The notes under the pieces: model-generated
What the model saw: the letters and a program-made list of their open reading frames with translations, nothing else
The model's database searches: none
Told to the model about the DNA's origin: nothing
In this document: positions 10,495 to 22,288 of the stretch, piece by piece
Layout of the letters: the number at the start of each line of letters is the position of its first letter
Position numbering within the stretch: position 1 is the first letter of the stretch
Translations under genes and position numbers: made by a program
Origin: Phoronis australis
Taxonomy: Eukaryota > Phoronida > Phoronidae
Direction of reading: 5' to 3'
NCBI GenBank assembly: GCA_002633005.1
Contig: NMRA01000198.1
Span: forward strand, 114,480 to 178,479
Length of the DNA stretch: 64,000 nt

Positions 10495-13400
10495 CTGCAA
10501 GTACGCAAAGATCATCACAAAGTGTTGCTACACAAGAGACGAGAAGAATGAATCTGAAACAACTCTATATTTTGAAACCATTATTGGCTGGAGCACAGGT
10601 TAGGGTGTTTTAACGTGGTATAAACCATGACCTCGTGGAGTAATAACCAATTATTTCAAGTTCGCTCAAAAGAAGAACAGAAAAAGTCGGAGATGATTTT
10701 GGAGATTATACCCCGGCCGCTGATGTCGTGACAAGCAACCTAAGTGACTTGCGTCTCTGAGATAATACCGGTATATTTAACTTGACCAAGTTAATTGTGA
10801 TATCCGGGACACCAGTCTGGTGTGATTATGCCTCCTAATTATAATTCGACCAATATTTGAATAGGCAATGTGTATCATAAATTGATGCACCCGTTTCTGT
10901 ACAATGCCAGTTGGTGAATGTCTCTAAATTTCCATTTGTGGATAACGGTTTCCGGGAATTCAGCGACTTTTCGCTAGTTGTCCATCGGATTTCACCATCG
11001 TAAACGCGCTGTCAGTCAACATAGTTTTCGTGTTAAGACCGTGGTGATCAACAGGGTTCCAGTGATTCAGCTGTTACATGGTTTTATATTTTTTATAATA
11101 TTGATAAAAACCATGTCACAGATGTTTAAACACATCATTCTCTTACAAGTGTTCCAAGAAAAATTGTTCCATTTTCAAGATAATTCCTGGAGAAACTATG
11201 CAGATTTCGTTAAAAACCTCTCTGAAAATCAAATGCCGTTAATTTGCCCTATTAGAATGCAAGTTCTGGTCCGGCGTACCGTTATCACAATACCAGCGGT
11301 TGTTCCCACCAGAGGGGGCGACGGACTCATTGTACTCTGAGCGATGATATACACAGCCACGACTGCTCCTAAACCGGAAAGACTAGTCAACAACTTGATC
11401 GACTTCGTTGGAAAGAAATAGGAGAACAGGCTTGCCAGAGGTAACATAAACACCGTCAACCGATTCCCTAAGCTATACGCTAAGGCACCTGAAATGATAG
11501 ATTAAAGAAGTTGATGCAAATTTCAGTTAGGGAAGGCAGTTTTGAGCTAACATCAGATTATAATTTGCTTAGCAATAGTTCGAATTGTACTAAATGTCTT
11601 GTGAAAAAATTGGAACGTAATCTAAATCAACAAATTTGTAGTTACTTCTGACCGCACGCCAGAAGCGGGTTTTTGGCCACTTCAACCAATCACGTCACGT
11701 GATTCGAGAACACGTTTGTTTCTGTATCCTGTCAAATATGGTATTAGTTTTTCCATCAGTGTTGCAAACAGTAATCAGATTACGGGCACCCAGTGCGACA
11801 CTCCGCTATTTTGAGAACACGAAAGCAATTTACAAAACTTAAGAGCGCTTGCCATACCCTATAGGCCCACACTTGCTTGTTACAGGGCAAATATAGATAA
11901 AAAGGTAGGTAGGTATGCTTAGATAGATACAACCAAATACGTTCAAAATTTTCACAACTATATCTTCAGAGTGTCATCAACAAGTATACAAAGTATCCCA
12001 GAGAAATATAAAAATATGGAATTACTGTCGAGTTCAAAACATCGAGGGGAAAATGAAATATCACTGTGACTTAAATTCTTCGTGCTCATGCTGTGCTGGC
12101 ATCTGTCGGTTAAAAAAATTGCCTGCCTGGGCCTCAAGTGTGCTGGTTTTTATTGTCAGATCTGTATCAAAATCAGTTCTGTCCAATATTACGATTCGTA
12201 AGGATGCCTTTGGGTGTAAATGATAAATTTACAATTGAAACCTGTTTCAAAGAAAAAGGGTGGAGTGGAAGAAGAATCGTAAGGGAGAAAATGGACCTCA
12301 ATGTTTCCACTACGTCGCCTCGGAAAATGCTCCCTTACAGTCTTCACAACGCATCCCTCAAATCCTATACATCAAGTCCCATACCTGGGGCCACTCTTAC
12401 AAATACTTTTTCATGAAACACTCACATAATAGACACAGTCACCTCTAAGGGAAATAGAACTCTTGTCTTCATTAGACGCAACCTCAAATATGTTCCCCGT
12501 GAAACAAAAGCCCTGACCTACACTTCACTAGTTAGGCCCACACGTAAATATTCCTCCTCTGCCTGGGATCCCTCCACTTGCTTCAATATTGACAACATAG
12601 AAAGAATACAGCGCGGAGCAGCCAGGTTCGTCTTAAATGACCACTCCAGATACTCGAGTCCTGTTTCGTCTGTGCTTACCACTCTCAAATGGCCTGCTTT
12701 TCAAGAAAGACGTGCTCAAAATAAACTGTCCCTCATGTACAAGACCGTACACAACCTGGTTGCCATTCTCCACACATACTGTACCGCATACTACGCAAAT
12801 TCTATCTTCCCGTCTTCTATTTTACTCTGGAATAGACTCCCACAAGATGCCTGGGGCCACTCTTACAAATACTTTTTCATGAAACTCTCACATAATAGAC
12901 ACAGTCACCTCTAAGGGAAATAGAACTCTTGTCTTCATTAGACGCAACCTCAAATATGCTCCTCAAAAACAAAAGCTCTTGCCTACACTTCACTAGTTCA
13001 GCCCAAACTTCAATATTCATCCTGCGACTGGGATCCCACTACTCGCTCCAACATTGACAAGAAAGAAATAGTTCAACGTAGAGCAGCCATGTTCGTCCTA
13101 AACGACCACTCCAGATATTCTCTTGTTTCATCTATGCTTAACACTCTAAATTGGTCCACTGTTCAAGGCGTGCTCAAAATAAACTGTCCCTTATGTACAA
13201 GACCGTACACATCATGCAACCAGGTTGCCATTCCCCAGACGTACCTCCCACCCCTACATATTTCTCGGTCACGTAATTCCCACACTCAAACCTTTGAGAG
13301 AACATACATTCGCACTGCATACTACGCAAATTCTTTCTTCCCGTCTACCATTGTACTCTGGAATAGACTCCCACAAGATGCGTGGGGCCACTCTTACAAA

Positions 13401-16400
13401 TACCTTTTCATGAAACACTCACAGGATAGACAAAGTCACCTCTAAGGGAAATAGAACTCTAGACTTGTCTTCATGAGACGCAACCTCAAATATGCTCCTC
13501 AAAAACAAAAGCTCTTGCCTACACTTAGCTAGTTCAGCCGAAACTTCAATACTCATCCGGCGACTGGGATCCCACTACTCGCTCCAACATTGACAAGAAA
13601 CAAATAGTTCAACGTAGAGCAGCCATGTTCGTCCTAAACGGCCACTCCAGATACTCCTCTGTTTCATCAATGCTTACTCCGACACTCTAAATTGGTCCAC
13701 TGTTCAAGACGTGTTCAGAATAAACTGTCCCTCATGTACAAGACCGTACACATCATGCAACCAGGTTGCCATTCCCCAGACGTACCTCCTACCCCTACAT
13801 ATTTCTAGGTCACGTAATTCCCACTCTCACACCTTCGAGAGAACATACATTCGCACTGCATACCGGTACTACGCAAACTCTTCTCGTCTACTATTTTACT
13901 CTGGAATGCCCTCCCACAAGATGCCATCTCATCAGGAACAATGAGACATTCACAGGTCACGTCTCGAACATCAACCTTACTCAGTAAACAATAAAACTTG
14001 TTTTAACCTGGCACTAACCCGCACTTTTGTTTCATTGTTATTTTCACAGTTACGCACAGTTCAGTTATTACTAATCATGCGCCAACGTGTTAGGGTCGGT
14101 ATTTCGATCGTTTGTTGTTTCTATGGAAAAAGAAGAGTTCCCAGGAAAAGAATGGAGTCGTGCCCCTGTAAATGGACTTATTGCTAAAATAAGCAACGCA
14201 GGGTGTGTTATGCGTAAACGTGGCACACCCAAGACTGCATGTTCGACAGAAAACGAGGATCGGTTGAGGATCTTAGGACAACCCGGGGAATAACAAATCT
14301 CTGAGAGAAGTCGCAAGCGATTTACAAGTAAGCAAGTCTTCCGTGCAAAGAATGGCGGAAAGGCTGGAGTTAAAATCCTCCAAAAGAATGTGGGTATCGT
14401 GGAGCGAACAAAATGATAGAAGGAACAGAAAAACTCGATGACGCTACCTGCATGACCGCTATTCAGATGAAAAAATACTTTACGCTAGAAATCGCAAAAA
14501 ATCGCCAAAAATCCTGTTTATGGGAAATAAAAACGAGAAATTCAGCCTTCTGGACTCTATCATATGACTTCCAGATTTTCCAAAAAGTGGTTTCCGCTGG
14601 AGTATCTTGGGAAGGAAAACCAGATATTCATTATATTGACACTGACAGAGCCAAAGTTAACAGTCAACGCAACATGCAGTTATTTAATGATAATTTCCCG
14701 GATTGCAGGCAACTTCATCCTGAATTACGTGTTTCAGCAGGACGGGACTCCTTCACGCACGAACAAGAAAACTCAGGCTCATCTGCCGGGAGTGGGCCAC
14801 ACAAAAATTCATCAAAAAAGGAGTGACCTAAGCTCAGTCCTGACTGCAATCCAATGAACTACATGTAGGCCATATGGGACTCTTGAAGGAGAAAGTTTAC
14901 CAAGAATAAGAGGCAAATTGGCTGAGCGAGAGTTAAAAGACAGGATAATTATGTCATGGGAGGAAATCTCGATGGAAGAAGTAATTAAAAGAAAGTATTT
15001 CTGTTTGGATGAAACGAGTTTATTCCTGGAGTAAGATGCATGAGAGCCACATTGACCATAGACTGAAATAACCTTCCTTTTGATATTTTGTTTTTCACCT
15101 GATGTTTTTGATTTGACGATACTCGGACAATTGGGCACAGATCTCTTTGATATCCTAACGTACATCTGTAAGAAATTTGAAGGGACATATCTGTTGTTGA
15201 GAAATTACTTGTGAAAAAGTGGCTCACTTTTTGGGACACCTGACATAAACTATTTTGTATGTCTCCAGCCTTTTGCTGCAGAGATAACAAAAAATTAGCA
15301 ATAAAATATCTTCTTGGAACAAACGTTTTCGTACTTGCATTGCCAAAAATACATGTATGCCGCCTGATTTATGACTACGATTTCGTTTCATTTCAGAACA
15401 GTTTACATCTGTTCAGGACAACAATCTGCCCTTAAAGATTCTGGTAATATATTATGCAAAAATTATGAGTCGTTACTGAACATAACTGAGATAAGGGGGC
15501 AACCGTTTCGCCAGCGTTTGCTGGCTTTTCAAGCCTGTACGACCACTGGTGGATTCGGTCGAAGTTGAGAAAATAGGTGGAGACAAAAACTCGTGCTCTC
15601 TAAGGACAAACAACCTAAGGAAAAGATAGCTGGTGAAGTGTTTGGTGAGCAGAGTACCCAGAAACTTATCTAGATGAAACTAAGCTGATGAGTACACATA
15701 CTAAACGAGTCATAACATACATTAATTTATTCTGGTAATAAACTTTGTCAGAGTTTTCCAGCAGTAAATTTCACAACGATGGAGTAAATGGTACTAATCT
15801 TCGATCTCATTGTTAAGACACATTTCACAACACCTCCTGCATTCTTTCCAAACAACTGATTGCCTTCTCTTCTGTGTCATTAATCCACGTGATTACTCAC
15901 GGAACTGAGACAGTGCTGCTCAGTCTGAAGAATTTGATTTTGACTAATTCTAAATAACTTCAAAAATTAGTCCATTATTTATTTCTTTGTATACGGACAT
16001 CTTTGAACACTTGATGCCACATATCATTATGGGCTAATTAAGTTAAACAGTTCTTTGTCTGAACTTTTATTACACAATTCACCTGATTTGTGACTACATA
16101 GGCGGATTTAGGGGGGGTCCAGGCCCCCCCCTTTGACTGCCGCCAAAAATAAAACAGCAAAAGCGTAGGGAAACGTTGATTTTATTAATTAACCCCGATA
16201 ATTACAATTATGCGGCTGAAACAAAATTTAAATGTGTGCAGTATTAGTGTTTGGGGGGGGGGGGGTAGGCAGCTTCAATTTCAAGTGTCAAATTCGGAAC
16301 ACGGCGCAATACGGAACCGTGGTTATTTAAGTACATGTATAGGCTCTCCCGCGATATCTCAGGCGACCGGCAGTGGCGCTGGGCTCCACTACTACGTTTC

Positions 16401-19374
16401 CATCGTCTGCTCTACTGTGCAATGAAGGAATTTACTTCATTTTTTAAAGAAAATGGAATCTTTATGATGATGAAAAAACAGAAGATGCTGGTAAGATGTC
16501 AATTTTAATCGAAGCCTTAGTGAATCACTCAGAAACTCATAATTCTCTCTCTGTCAAACCTTAACTCATGACGATTTCCAAAGCAATCGCGTCATTATTG
16601 CCAACACAAAGAACGGATTTGGTCTTTTAGGCAATTGAAGACTATTTTAAATACAACAAAATTGGTATGAACTGATTGCACAAAATATAAAACATGTAAT
16701 AAGCATTACAAAAAGAAGGTGTCGCGCGCAAACGCTGTGTACCATAAACAAGTAGGTCTCTTGATATCGAATGCGGAGTTAACTCGTGGTGGTGCAGTGG
16801 TAAAGCACGCGCGTTCTATTCGCCAGGTCTGTGGCGCTTGCAGGTTTTCCTGTTTGACACTTTCTCCGTTTATTTGTGCTTTTCTTTCTTGGATTATACT
16901 TCGGGAATCAAGGAAAATGCTTTATTTTTAGAGGAAATAAGAGAAAAATTTCCTGGGGAAACCTCCCTCCCGACCTCCCCCCATTCGGTACTATGCGCAT
17001 CTACCATCGTGCTTTGAGCAAATGTTTACAGACAAAATTTTGGGCCCCCCTTGTGATATCCTAGATCCGCCACTGGAGTAATAGGTTAGTCTTCTCAAAA
17101 ATCTAGTTTTTCTAAAAGCATTTCCACTTTCAATCCTCAACAGTCTATTCCTCTCTCTTTCTGATTGTTCATATTGTTTTTCATGCATTTTTATATACGC
17201 TTATTTGGATCAGCATTAAATAATTAGAGCCAGTCTTAAACAATTCTCTCATTAAAAAAAATCTTTTATTGGGTCTGCCAGATTTTTCTTGTACTGCAGT
17301 AGCCGGTGTACAATATATAAAAACAAATTCTCATATTATATTTGCGACTTTCGCGACATCTGTTTATTTGTAATAAGTTGTACTCCTCAGCCGTGTATAA
17401 TGATAACAGTTTAATATTCCTATTTATTTTTGTGTGTTCACTGTCTAAAGCCCGGATATAATGCTGCAGTTTCAAGGCTGAAGTGAGTATGCATTTCAAC
17501 ACTGACTGAATGACCAGCATGCCACATTTCATCTTGAGCACACTGATTTTAATACCCTCATGTAATTTTTTATCAGATGCTGTGTTTAAAAAATTCGTAG
17601 TTCGTTTAAATCAAACAAAGACTTACCATAAGGCAGCAACGAATAAGACTGAATGGAATAGAGGAAACCGTATCGAATACCTTGCACCAGTCCATATTGA
17701 ATGTAAAGAGAAAACCGTTCCCACTTTGGCATGTTCTTATTCTGAATTTCTTTTCGTATAGAGTTGCTCTTTTCTAACTCACGATATTCGTTCACTTTTT
17801 CCATACTTGAATCATCATGAATAGTCTTCAGCCCTGTCGGGCCTTCGTCTTTTATAAAACCTTGGTTACGCAATCCTGGAGCATTTTCTACCTCAAAGTG
17901 TTCGAGTTGTATGCGTTTCATCGCCGGATGAAAGTTTAGTAACGCAAAGGCTACAATGCTTGTTGCAAGCATAACTGATAAAAATCCTATGAATATCTCC
18001 ACAGAGAACAAGGGCTGTTTTAGAACTTGCTGAATCCGCCACATTGATGCGTTAAATGGTGTAACTGCAGTGCTTGTGTTCATCTGTTGGCTCATTGATT
18101 CGTTTGCCCTCCGCTGCGTCATATTAACGCAATCGTAGTCCCCAGCACCCTGTATTAATGCCACTATCGAGGGTAAGAAACCACTCAACCCATCACCGAC
18201 GTAATAAGCCGTCAAATATTCAGTGGGAAATCGTGCCATATAACCGAGAAACACTAAGCTGGAAGTGCTGTCGGTTAGCGCTAGAATACACGCCAGACAC
18301 AGGAAACTTACACTATGCTCGCTGTCTCCTGTACAAATTGTTACGTTCCAGAAAAATATTAGCAATATAGTTGCCATTAACCCTGTCAGCATCACGGAAA
18401 ACGCCGCCNCTTGAATCATCATGAATAGTCTTCAGCTCTGTCGGGCCTTCGTCTTTTATAAAATCTTGGTTACGCAATCCTGGAGCATTTTCTACCTCAA
18501 AGTGTTCGAGTTGTATGCGTTTCATCGCCGGATGAAAGTTTAGTAATGCAAAGGCTACAATGCTTGTTGCAAGCATAACTGATAAAAATCCTATGAAAAT
18601 CTCCACAGAGAACAAGGGCTGTTTTAGAACTTGCTGAATCCGCCACATTGATGCGTTGAATGGTGTAACTGCAGGGCTTGTGTTCATCTGTTGGCTCATT
18701 GATTCGTTTGCCCTCCGCTGCGTCATATTAACGCAATTGTAGTCCCCAGCACCCTGTATTAATGCCACTATCGAGGGTAAGAAACCACTCAACCCATCAC
18801 CGACGTAATAAGCCGTCAAATATTCAGTGGGAAATCGTGCCATATAACCGAGAAATACTAAGCTGGAAGTGCTGTCGGTTAGCGCTAGAATACACGCCAG
18901 ACACAGGAAACTTACACTATGCTCGCTGTCTCCTGTACAAATTGTTACGTTCCATAAAAATATTAGCAATACAGTTGCCATTAACCCTGTCAGCATCACG
19001 GAAAACGCCGCCTGGACTTCGTAGCGGTGTTGAAACGATGAAGCAGAGGTGACGACAAAATATATCAGAGGTAAAACTGCCGCTACGTTCGCAGCAATAA
19101 CGAAGTAGCTGGGAAGGGACCACCCTTCGGGCAGGCGGTGAACCAGAACGGGCAATTCAGCAAAAATACCATCGCTCTGTATCCAGGCGGCGATGTTAAA
19201 CATGGCCACCAAAACGTAGGCTGCAACAGAGACGTGTCCTTCTCCATTTGTACGGCACATAGTGCTCGAGGGTTGGCTGCTCTTTGCTTCAGAGTCGTAC
19301 ATCGTCTTGCTAGCGAACTCTGAAATGAGGCCTTCCGTCTCAGAGGCATTTTCTTCTCTAGTTTGTGGTTGCAT
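10297..19374 (-). CDS. SLC52A3: Riboflavin transporter, SLC52A type, gene 1 (three exons)
   Basis: A multi-pass plasma-membrane carrier of the SLC52 (RFVT) family, which imports riboflavin for FMN and FAD synthesis. Coding exons are 19374-17627 (containing an assembly duplication), 11488-11280 and 10494-10297. Family signatures are W-x-x-x-x-G-I-x-AELPVL, RLPEGWSLPSY, LALTDSTSSL, YYVGDGLSGFLPS and SYSLLPYG. Removing the 604 bases of duplicate plus N at 18409 leaves 1144+209+198 nt, an uninterrupted frame of 516 codons plus stop. Human family members are about 450-470 residues; here a hydrophilic N-terminal tail is longer. The start MQPQTREEN aligns with the first Met of gene 2; an in-frame upstream ATG at 19407 is possible. 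Donors are GTAAGT and GTACGC; acceptors end TTTCAG and TTGCAG. The assignment to member 3 rather than 2 or 1 is uncertain. Confidence 0.9.
11280..11488 (-). CDS. SLC52A3: SLC52A gene 1, exon 2
   Basis: The acceptor is ATTTCAG before GTGCC and the donor is ATAACG before GTACGC. It is 209 nt, phase 1 in and phase 0 out, and encodes ALAYSLGNRLTVFMLPLA through MSPSPPL to IVIT. It is intact, with the same borders as exon 2 of gene 2. Confidence 0.9.
12389..13990 (+). mobile_element. Tandem array of three LINE 3' ends (reverse transcriptase C-terminus)
   Basis: Three head-to-tail units start near 12389, 12853 and 13385, each opening with GGGGCCACTCTTACAAATAC. Each decayed unit reads, across frames, RRNLKY, SSSAWDP, NIDNIERIQRGAARFVLN, DHSRYSS, LMYKTVH, then FFPS-x-I-x-LWNRLPQDA. 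This is the thumb and tail of CR1/Jockey-like LINE reverse transcriptases (compare YASSVWDP, QRRAARFV, FFPSTIRLWN). The third unit alone runs on to a stop after VSNINLTQ and a short tail near 13990. No catalytic YxDD region is present, so this is a multiplied 5'-truncated fragment. Confidence 0.75.
14071..15245 (+). pseudogene. Degenerate Tc1/mariner (IS630-type) transposase
   Basis: Pieced over all three frames are a helix-turn-helix (REVASDLQVSKSSVQRMAER, near 14305-14365), a region near 14470-14530 with YSDEKILYARNRKK, FQQDGTPSRTNKKTQ near 14735-14780 (second catalytic Asp of the DD(D/E) triad), then AIWD near 14870 and a C-terminal SWEEISMEEV near 14960. Order and spacing fit a Tc1/mariner transposase of about 340 residues. 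Several frameshifts and stops make it inactive. The right end may be the CACTTTTTGGGACACC phrase near 15225-15240; I did not find its inverted partner. Confidence 0.75.
16097..17079. mobile_element. Non-autonomous hAT-like element with GGCGGATYTAG ends
   Basis: The left end is near 16100 (AGGCGGATTTAGGGGGG, then CCAGGCCCCC) and the right end is GGGCCCCCC...CCTAGATCCGCCACTG at 17040-17076. Ends of the form CAGTGGCGGATC-x-AG are, from general knowledge, typical of hAT-derived repeats in marine invertebrates. No transposase remains. An exact 8 bp target duplication was not visible. The same end sequence occurs at 22974 and 25847 and in the small MITE at 39258-39412. Confidence 0.6.
17627..19374 (-). 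CDS. SLC52A3: SLC52A gene 1, exon 1 with internal assembly duplication
   Basis: This is the large first coding exon, from ATG at 19374 to the donor G|GTAAGT at 17627/17626 after codons for LLPYG. As printed it is broken: 18410-19012 and 17806-18408 are the same 603 bases with 10 substitutions, joined at N 18409. Either copy can be joined to the unique flanks to give a continuous frame. The amino-acid differences between copies (such as TAVT versus PAVT, DYDC versus DYNC) are conservative, as expected of alleles. Confidence 0.9.
17806..18408 (+). repeat. Duplicate segment, copy A, before N 18409
   Basis: 603 bp, equal in length to 18410-19012 with 10 substitutions and no indels. It ends at GCCGCC just before the N. 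Confidence 0.95.
18410..19012 (+). repeat. Duplicate segment, copy B, after N 18409
   Basis: This is the partner of 17806-18408. It begins at CTTGAATCATCATGA, internal to copy A's surroundings, and its right end runs on into the unique 5' part of the exon (TGGACTTCGTAGCGG). Confidence 0.95.
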
Positions 19375-19413
19375 GATATCACCGCTGCTTACTTTTAACT
19401 TGAACATGGACAC

Positions 19414-20089
19414 ACGAGCGCGAGTAACTTTTACTCCAGTAATAACTTTAGACTAAACCATCGAGTATCTTTCTCCTTATCCCTGCGTTTAACAAAATAA
19501 CTCGATGAACCTGAAAAAAACGACAAAGCTATTCATCTTCAATCATCCGTGATCTCCACGAAGAATACAGTCGCACACATGAATGCCTTGTCCTTGTGTT
19601 GCGGGTACTACACAATGAAACACATAGCTTCAATGCTGTGTATACATGTATGCTGGTTGAATACACGGTGCAATGAAGTAATACACGTCTGTTGACGTGA
19701 GCCCCATATTAATTAAACTCGTGCATTCACAAATACGGACATTAGACAAAGGCTAGCAGAATATTAAATAGATAACGGAAATAAGAATGAGCACATAATA
19801 TAGCTATATACAAAACGTCAAAAGAAACTAAATTAACAAAGGAGAAGCTGACTAACACACACTTAGATGAAGCACTGTAATCTAGATCGCGAGGTAATGA
19901 AAGTATAGTGATGTACTTGTAGTAAAAAAACGCTTTTGGTCTCGATGACTACGTTGAGACATAATTTATATTAAACAGTATATGAGATAAAACAAACTGG
20001 TAAATAAAATATGAACGGTTTAAAGATATTTGCACAAAAATAGACAGGTCTCTAAGTTTCCGCATTCCTTGTTTCAAAGTTTGAATTTA
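19414..20089. other. Upstream region of SLC52A gene 1, no gene seen
   Basis: This presumably holds the promoter and 5' UTR of gene 1. No clear TATA box or CpG-rich block was picked out. It shows no visible similarity to the region upstream of gene 2. Confidence 0.4.
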
Positions 20090-20475
20090 TTTTGCGTTTT
20101 TGATGTGGTCGTGGATTGAGTTACAAAGTTTGAGATCTAAAAATCTCATACTGTGCGGGCCACATTTTGTTGTGTTGACATTGAGAATGCGAAGATTGAT
20201 TAATTCTCTGAGATTATAAGGATCGCTACGTGTGTTTAATATGTCACTGATGTATGATGTGGTGCGATGATGAAGGGCTTTTTAATTGAATATCAGTGTG
20301 AGTTGTAGGCGTCTATTGTAGAGAGAGATATGATTTGTTTGGACTAGTAAGTCTTCATATTCAATTCTGCCATTAAATTTGTAAATGGTTTTCGGTGCAT
20401 ATTTGTAAGATTTTACAAGTTTGTCGGAATTTCTTTTACACAAATGCCAGACAATGTCACAGTAGTTGCCTATTC
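20090..20475 (-). mobile_element. LINE reverse transcriptase C-terminal fragment
   Basis: The minus strand reads, in one frame with a single in-frame TAA, DIVWHLCKRNSDKL, then INRR-type LYNRRLQLTLIFN, HHRTTSYISDILNTRSD, YNLREL and KCGPHSMRFLDLKLCNS. This is the usual tail of LINE polymerases (LYNRRLQDIA, YNLR, GKHSLRYLGPKLWN). It lacks the polymerase active site and is a 5'-truncated dead copy. Its sequence is unlike the L1/Tx1-type fragment next door, so the two are separate insertions. Confidence 0.75.
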
Positions 20476-21394
20476 AGCACGCCCTTTGTATTGATGATTG
20501 ATGTAGATCTGAGCTAATGAAGTGGAAAGAAGTTAATTGCTCGCATTACTGTCTCAACAATGGTTGTTGTTAGTACCCCCAATTTGGTTTTCTCTGACAT
20601 TTGCAGAGCTATAGCCGGCAACTCTGGAGAGTAGTTTTAACTTGGTTCATTATAAATATTACGAAATGACTAAAAAGGTTAACTTGTGTGTATCTTCACA
20701 AAGGGACACTTCCCAAAGGAACGATACGTTTCATATTGGTTTTCTTTATTTAATTTTTTAATGTTTCTGCCACTTCAGTGTTTTTTTCTAACCGGGAACG
20801 GGCTGATAACTTTTTATCTAAGTTTAAAACTTGAAGTACCAAAATAGTGGTTCATTGTGAGCCCATCCATAAACTTACTACATTACAGGTACACTAGACA
20901 TTTCACGTGTCATTAAAGTTTAATCTCTATTAGAACTCAAATCATAAAACATATACAAAAGTGCAATTAATATGATGATAACCAAACTCAAGATTTGGAA
21001 TCTCAGAACAATTTCGGTGGCACTTACGATGTAACTATTCTAACTCTTTATCAATAATAAAAAATGAAAAGTGGGCACATGTTAAGAACAACTGTTTCCT
21101 GGTCAAAAATCTGGTTAAACGAGATTGAAAAAATATTAAAAAATGAATCCATGTGATATTGTTAACTCCTCTGATCAGCGTTTGCATATCCACCGAGTAT
21201 ACCAATACGCGCGATAGTTTATCTTCAATCGTACCGAATGGTTGTAGTTTTTACATTATTAGTTCATCGATTTTTTAAAATCGAAAACCGTACTTGATTG
21301 TTTTTTTCCAGTTGAATACCGTCGTGATGCTCGTTTGTAACGAAAATTAGTTGCATTTTGAAAATTCACCATTATGTATATATTAATTTTTTGA
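20476..21394. other. AT-rich noncoding stretch between LINE fragments
   Basis: No gene or repeat was recognised here; the open frames are short. Confidence 0.45.
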
Positions 21395-22237
21395 CATCAA
21401 TCATCATCAATCCACCCTCTTCTATGGATTTAATGAGTATTGATCTTTTTATTTTATCAGGTTTTCCGTCCCAAATTAATTTAATTTAATAAACAAAGTT
21501 TCAACATTCCTAAAATTAGTATCATTGGGACTTGGGAGCAGCATTAGCAGATGTATAATTTTTGGAGGCACAAGTGTTATTTAATACTGTGACCTTTCCA
21601 AAGATAGTCAGCTTTCTACGAGACCATATATTAATCAGACTCTTCATTTCCATTATTTTTGCATCAAAGTTATCTTTGGACATGGTATCCAAGTTCACGC
21701 TGAAATTAATACCCAGAAGCTTAAAATCAACGTATCCCCATTTTAGTTTCCAACGCGTGCTGTGAAACACTTCTTGAGAGAATATTCTACTTCCAATCCA
21801 CACTACTTTTGTCTTAGAATAGTTTATCCTCAGCCCCGACATCCCTGCACAGAACTCTAGGTTATTCATAAGTGCTGCCAGGGATCTTGGAGTTCCGTCT
21901 AATGTGAAAGTTGTGTCATCTGCGTATTGTGTTATAACGAAGTCTTCGTCGCCGATCTTAATACCTTTCACGTCAGGATCAGTTTAATCATTATGGACAA
22001 AATTTCAGCACACAGTATAAAAATATAAGGGGAGAGAGGATCACCTTGTCGACATCCGCGTTCTAGTATGAAGTTGTCTGACAGAAATCCATTTTGTATG
22101 ACACGGGCAATTGGTTTATTATAAAAAGTTCTTATATATCGAATGATAATGGTTTTGAAATTGAAATTATTCAAGACTTTGAATATAAAGTCCCAGGAAA
22201 CACTATCAAAAGCCTTTTGAGGATTGACGATAGTCAT
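21395..22237 (-). pseudogene. LINE reverse transcriptase fragment, L1/Tx1-like
   Basis: The minus strand 22237-21395 encodes part of a non-LTR retrotransposon polymerase: AFDSVSWDFIFKVL, then RGCRQGDPLSPYIFILCAE, then QYADDTTFTLDGTPRSL (the YADD catalytic box), then LRINYSKTKVVWIG, LLGINFS, and NIWSRRKLTIFGKVTVL. A frameshift at about 21970 separates the palm halves and another at about 21580 shifts the frame into PKIIHLLMLLPSP and IWDGKPDKIKRSILIKSIEE. Motif order fits the L1/Tx1 clade. The N-terminal endonuclease is absent. A partial second copy lies just after the gap (24892-25110). Confidence 0.85.
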
Positions 22238-22288
22238 GATACATAGAATTATCCAAATTTATCTGTGACTCGTCTGATGCTAGCCTAC

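Larger units (their letters stand above)
11489..17626 (-). other. Intron 1 of SLC52A gene 1, swollen by transposons
   Basis: This intron is 6138 bp against 642 bp for the same intron of gene 2. It holds the LINE-tail array (12389-13990), a dead Tc1/mariner copy (14071-15245) and an hAT-like element (16097-17079). The stretches 11489-12388 and 15246-16096 show nothing recognisable. Confidence 0.8.

Noticed and set aside
16785-16870. tRNA-like A box (TGGTGCAGTGG) suggesting a tRNA gene or SINE head
   Set aside because: There is no matching B box (GGTTCGAnTCC) at the right distance and no cloverleaf could be drawn.
18158-19456. Open frames on the plus strand and other minus frames over SLC52A exon 1
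   Set aside because: Shadows of the transporter exon; the transporter frame alone carries family motifs.
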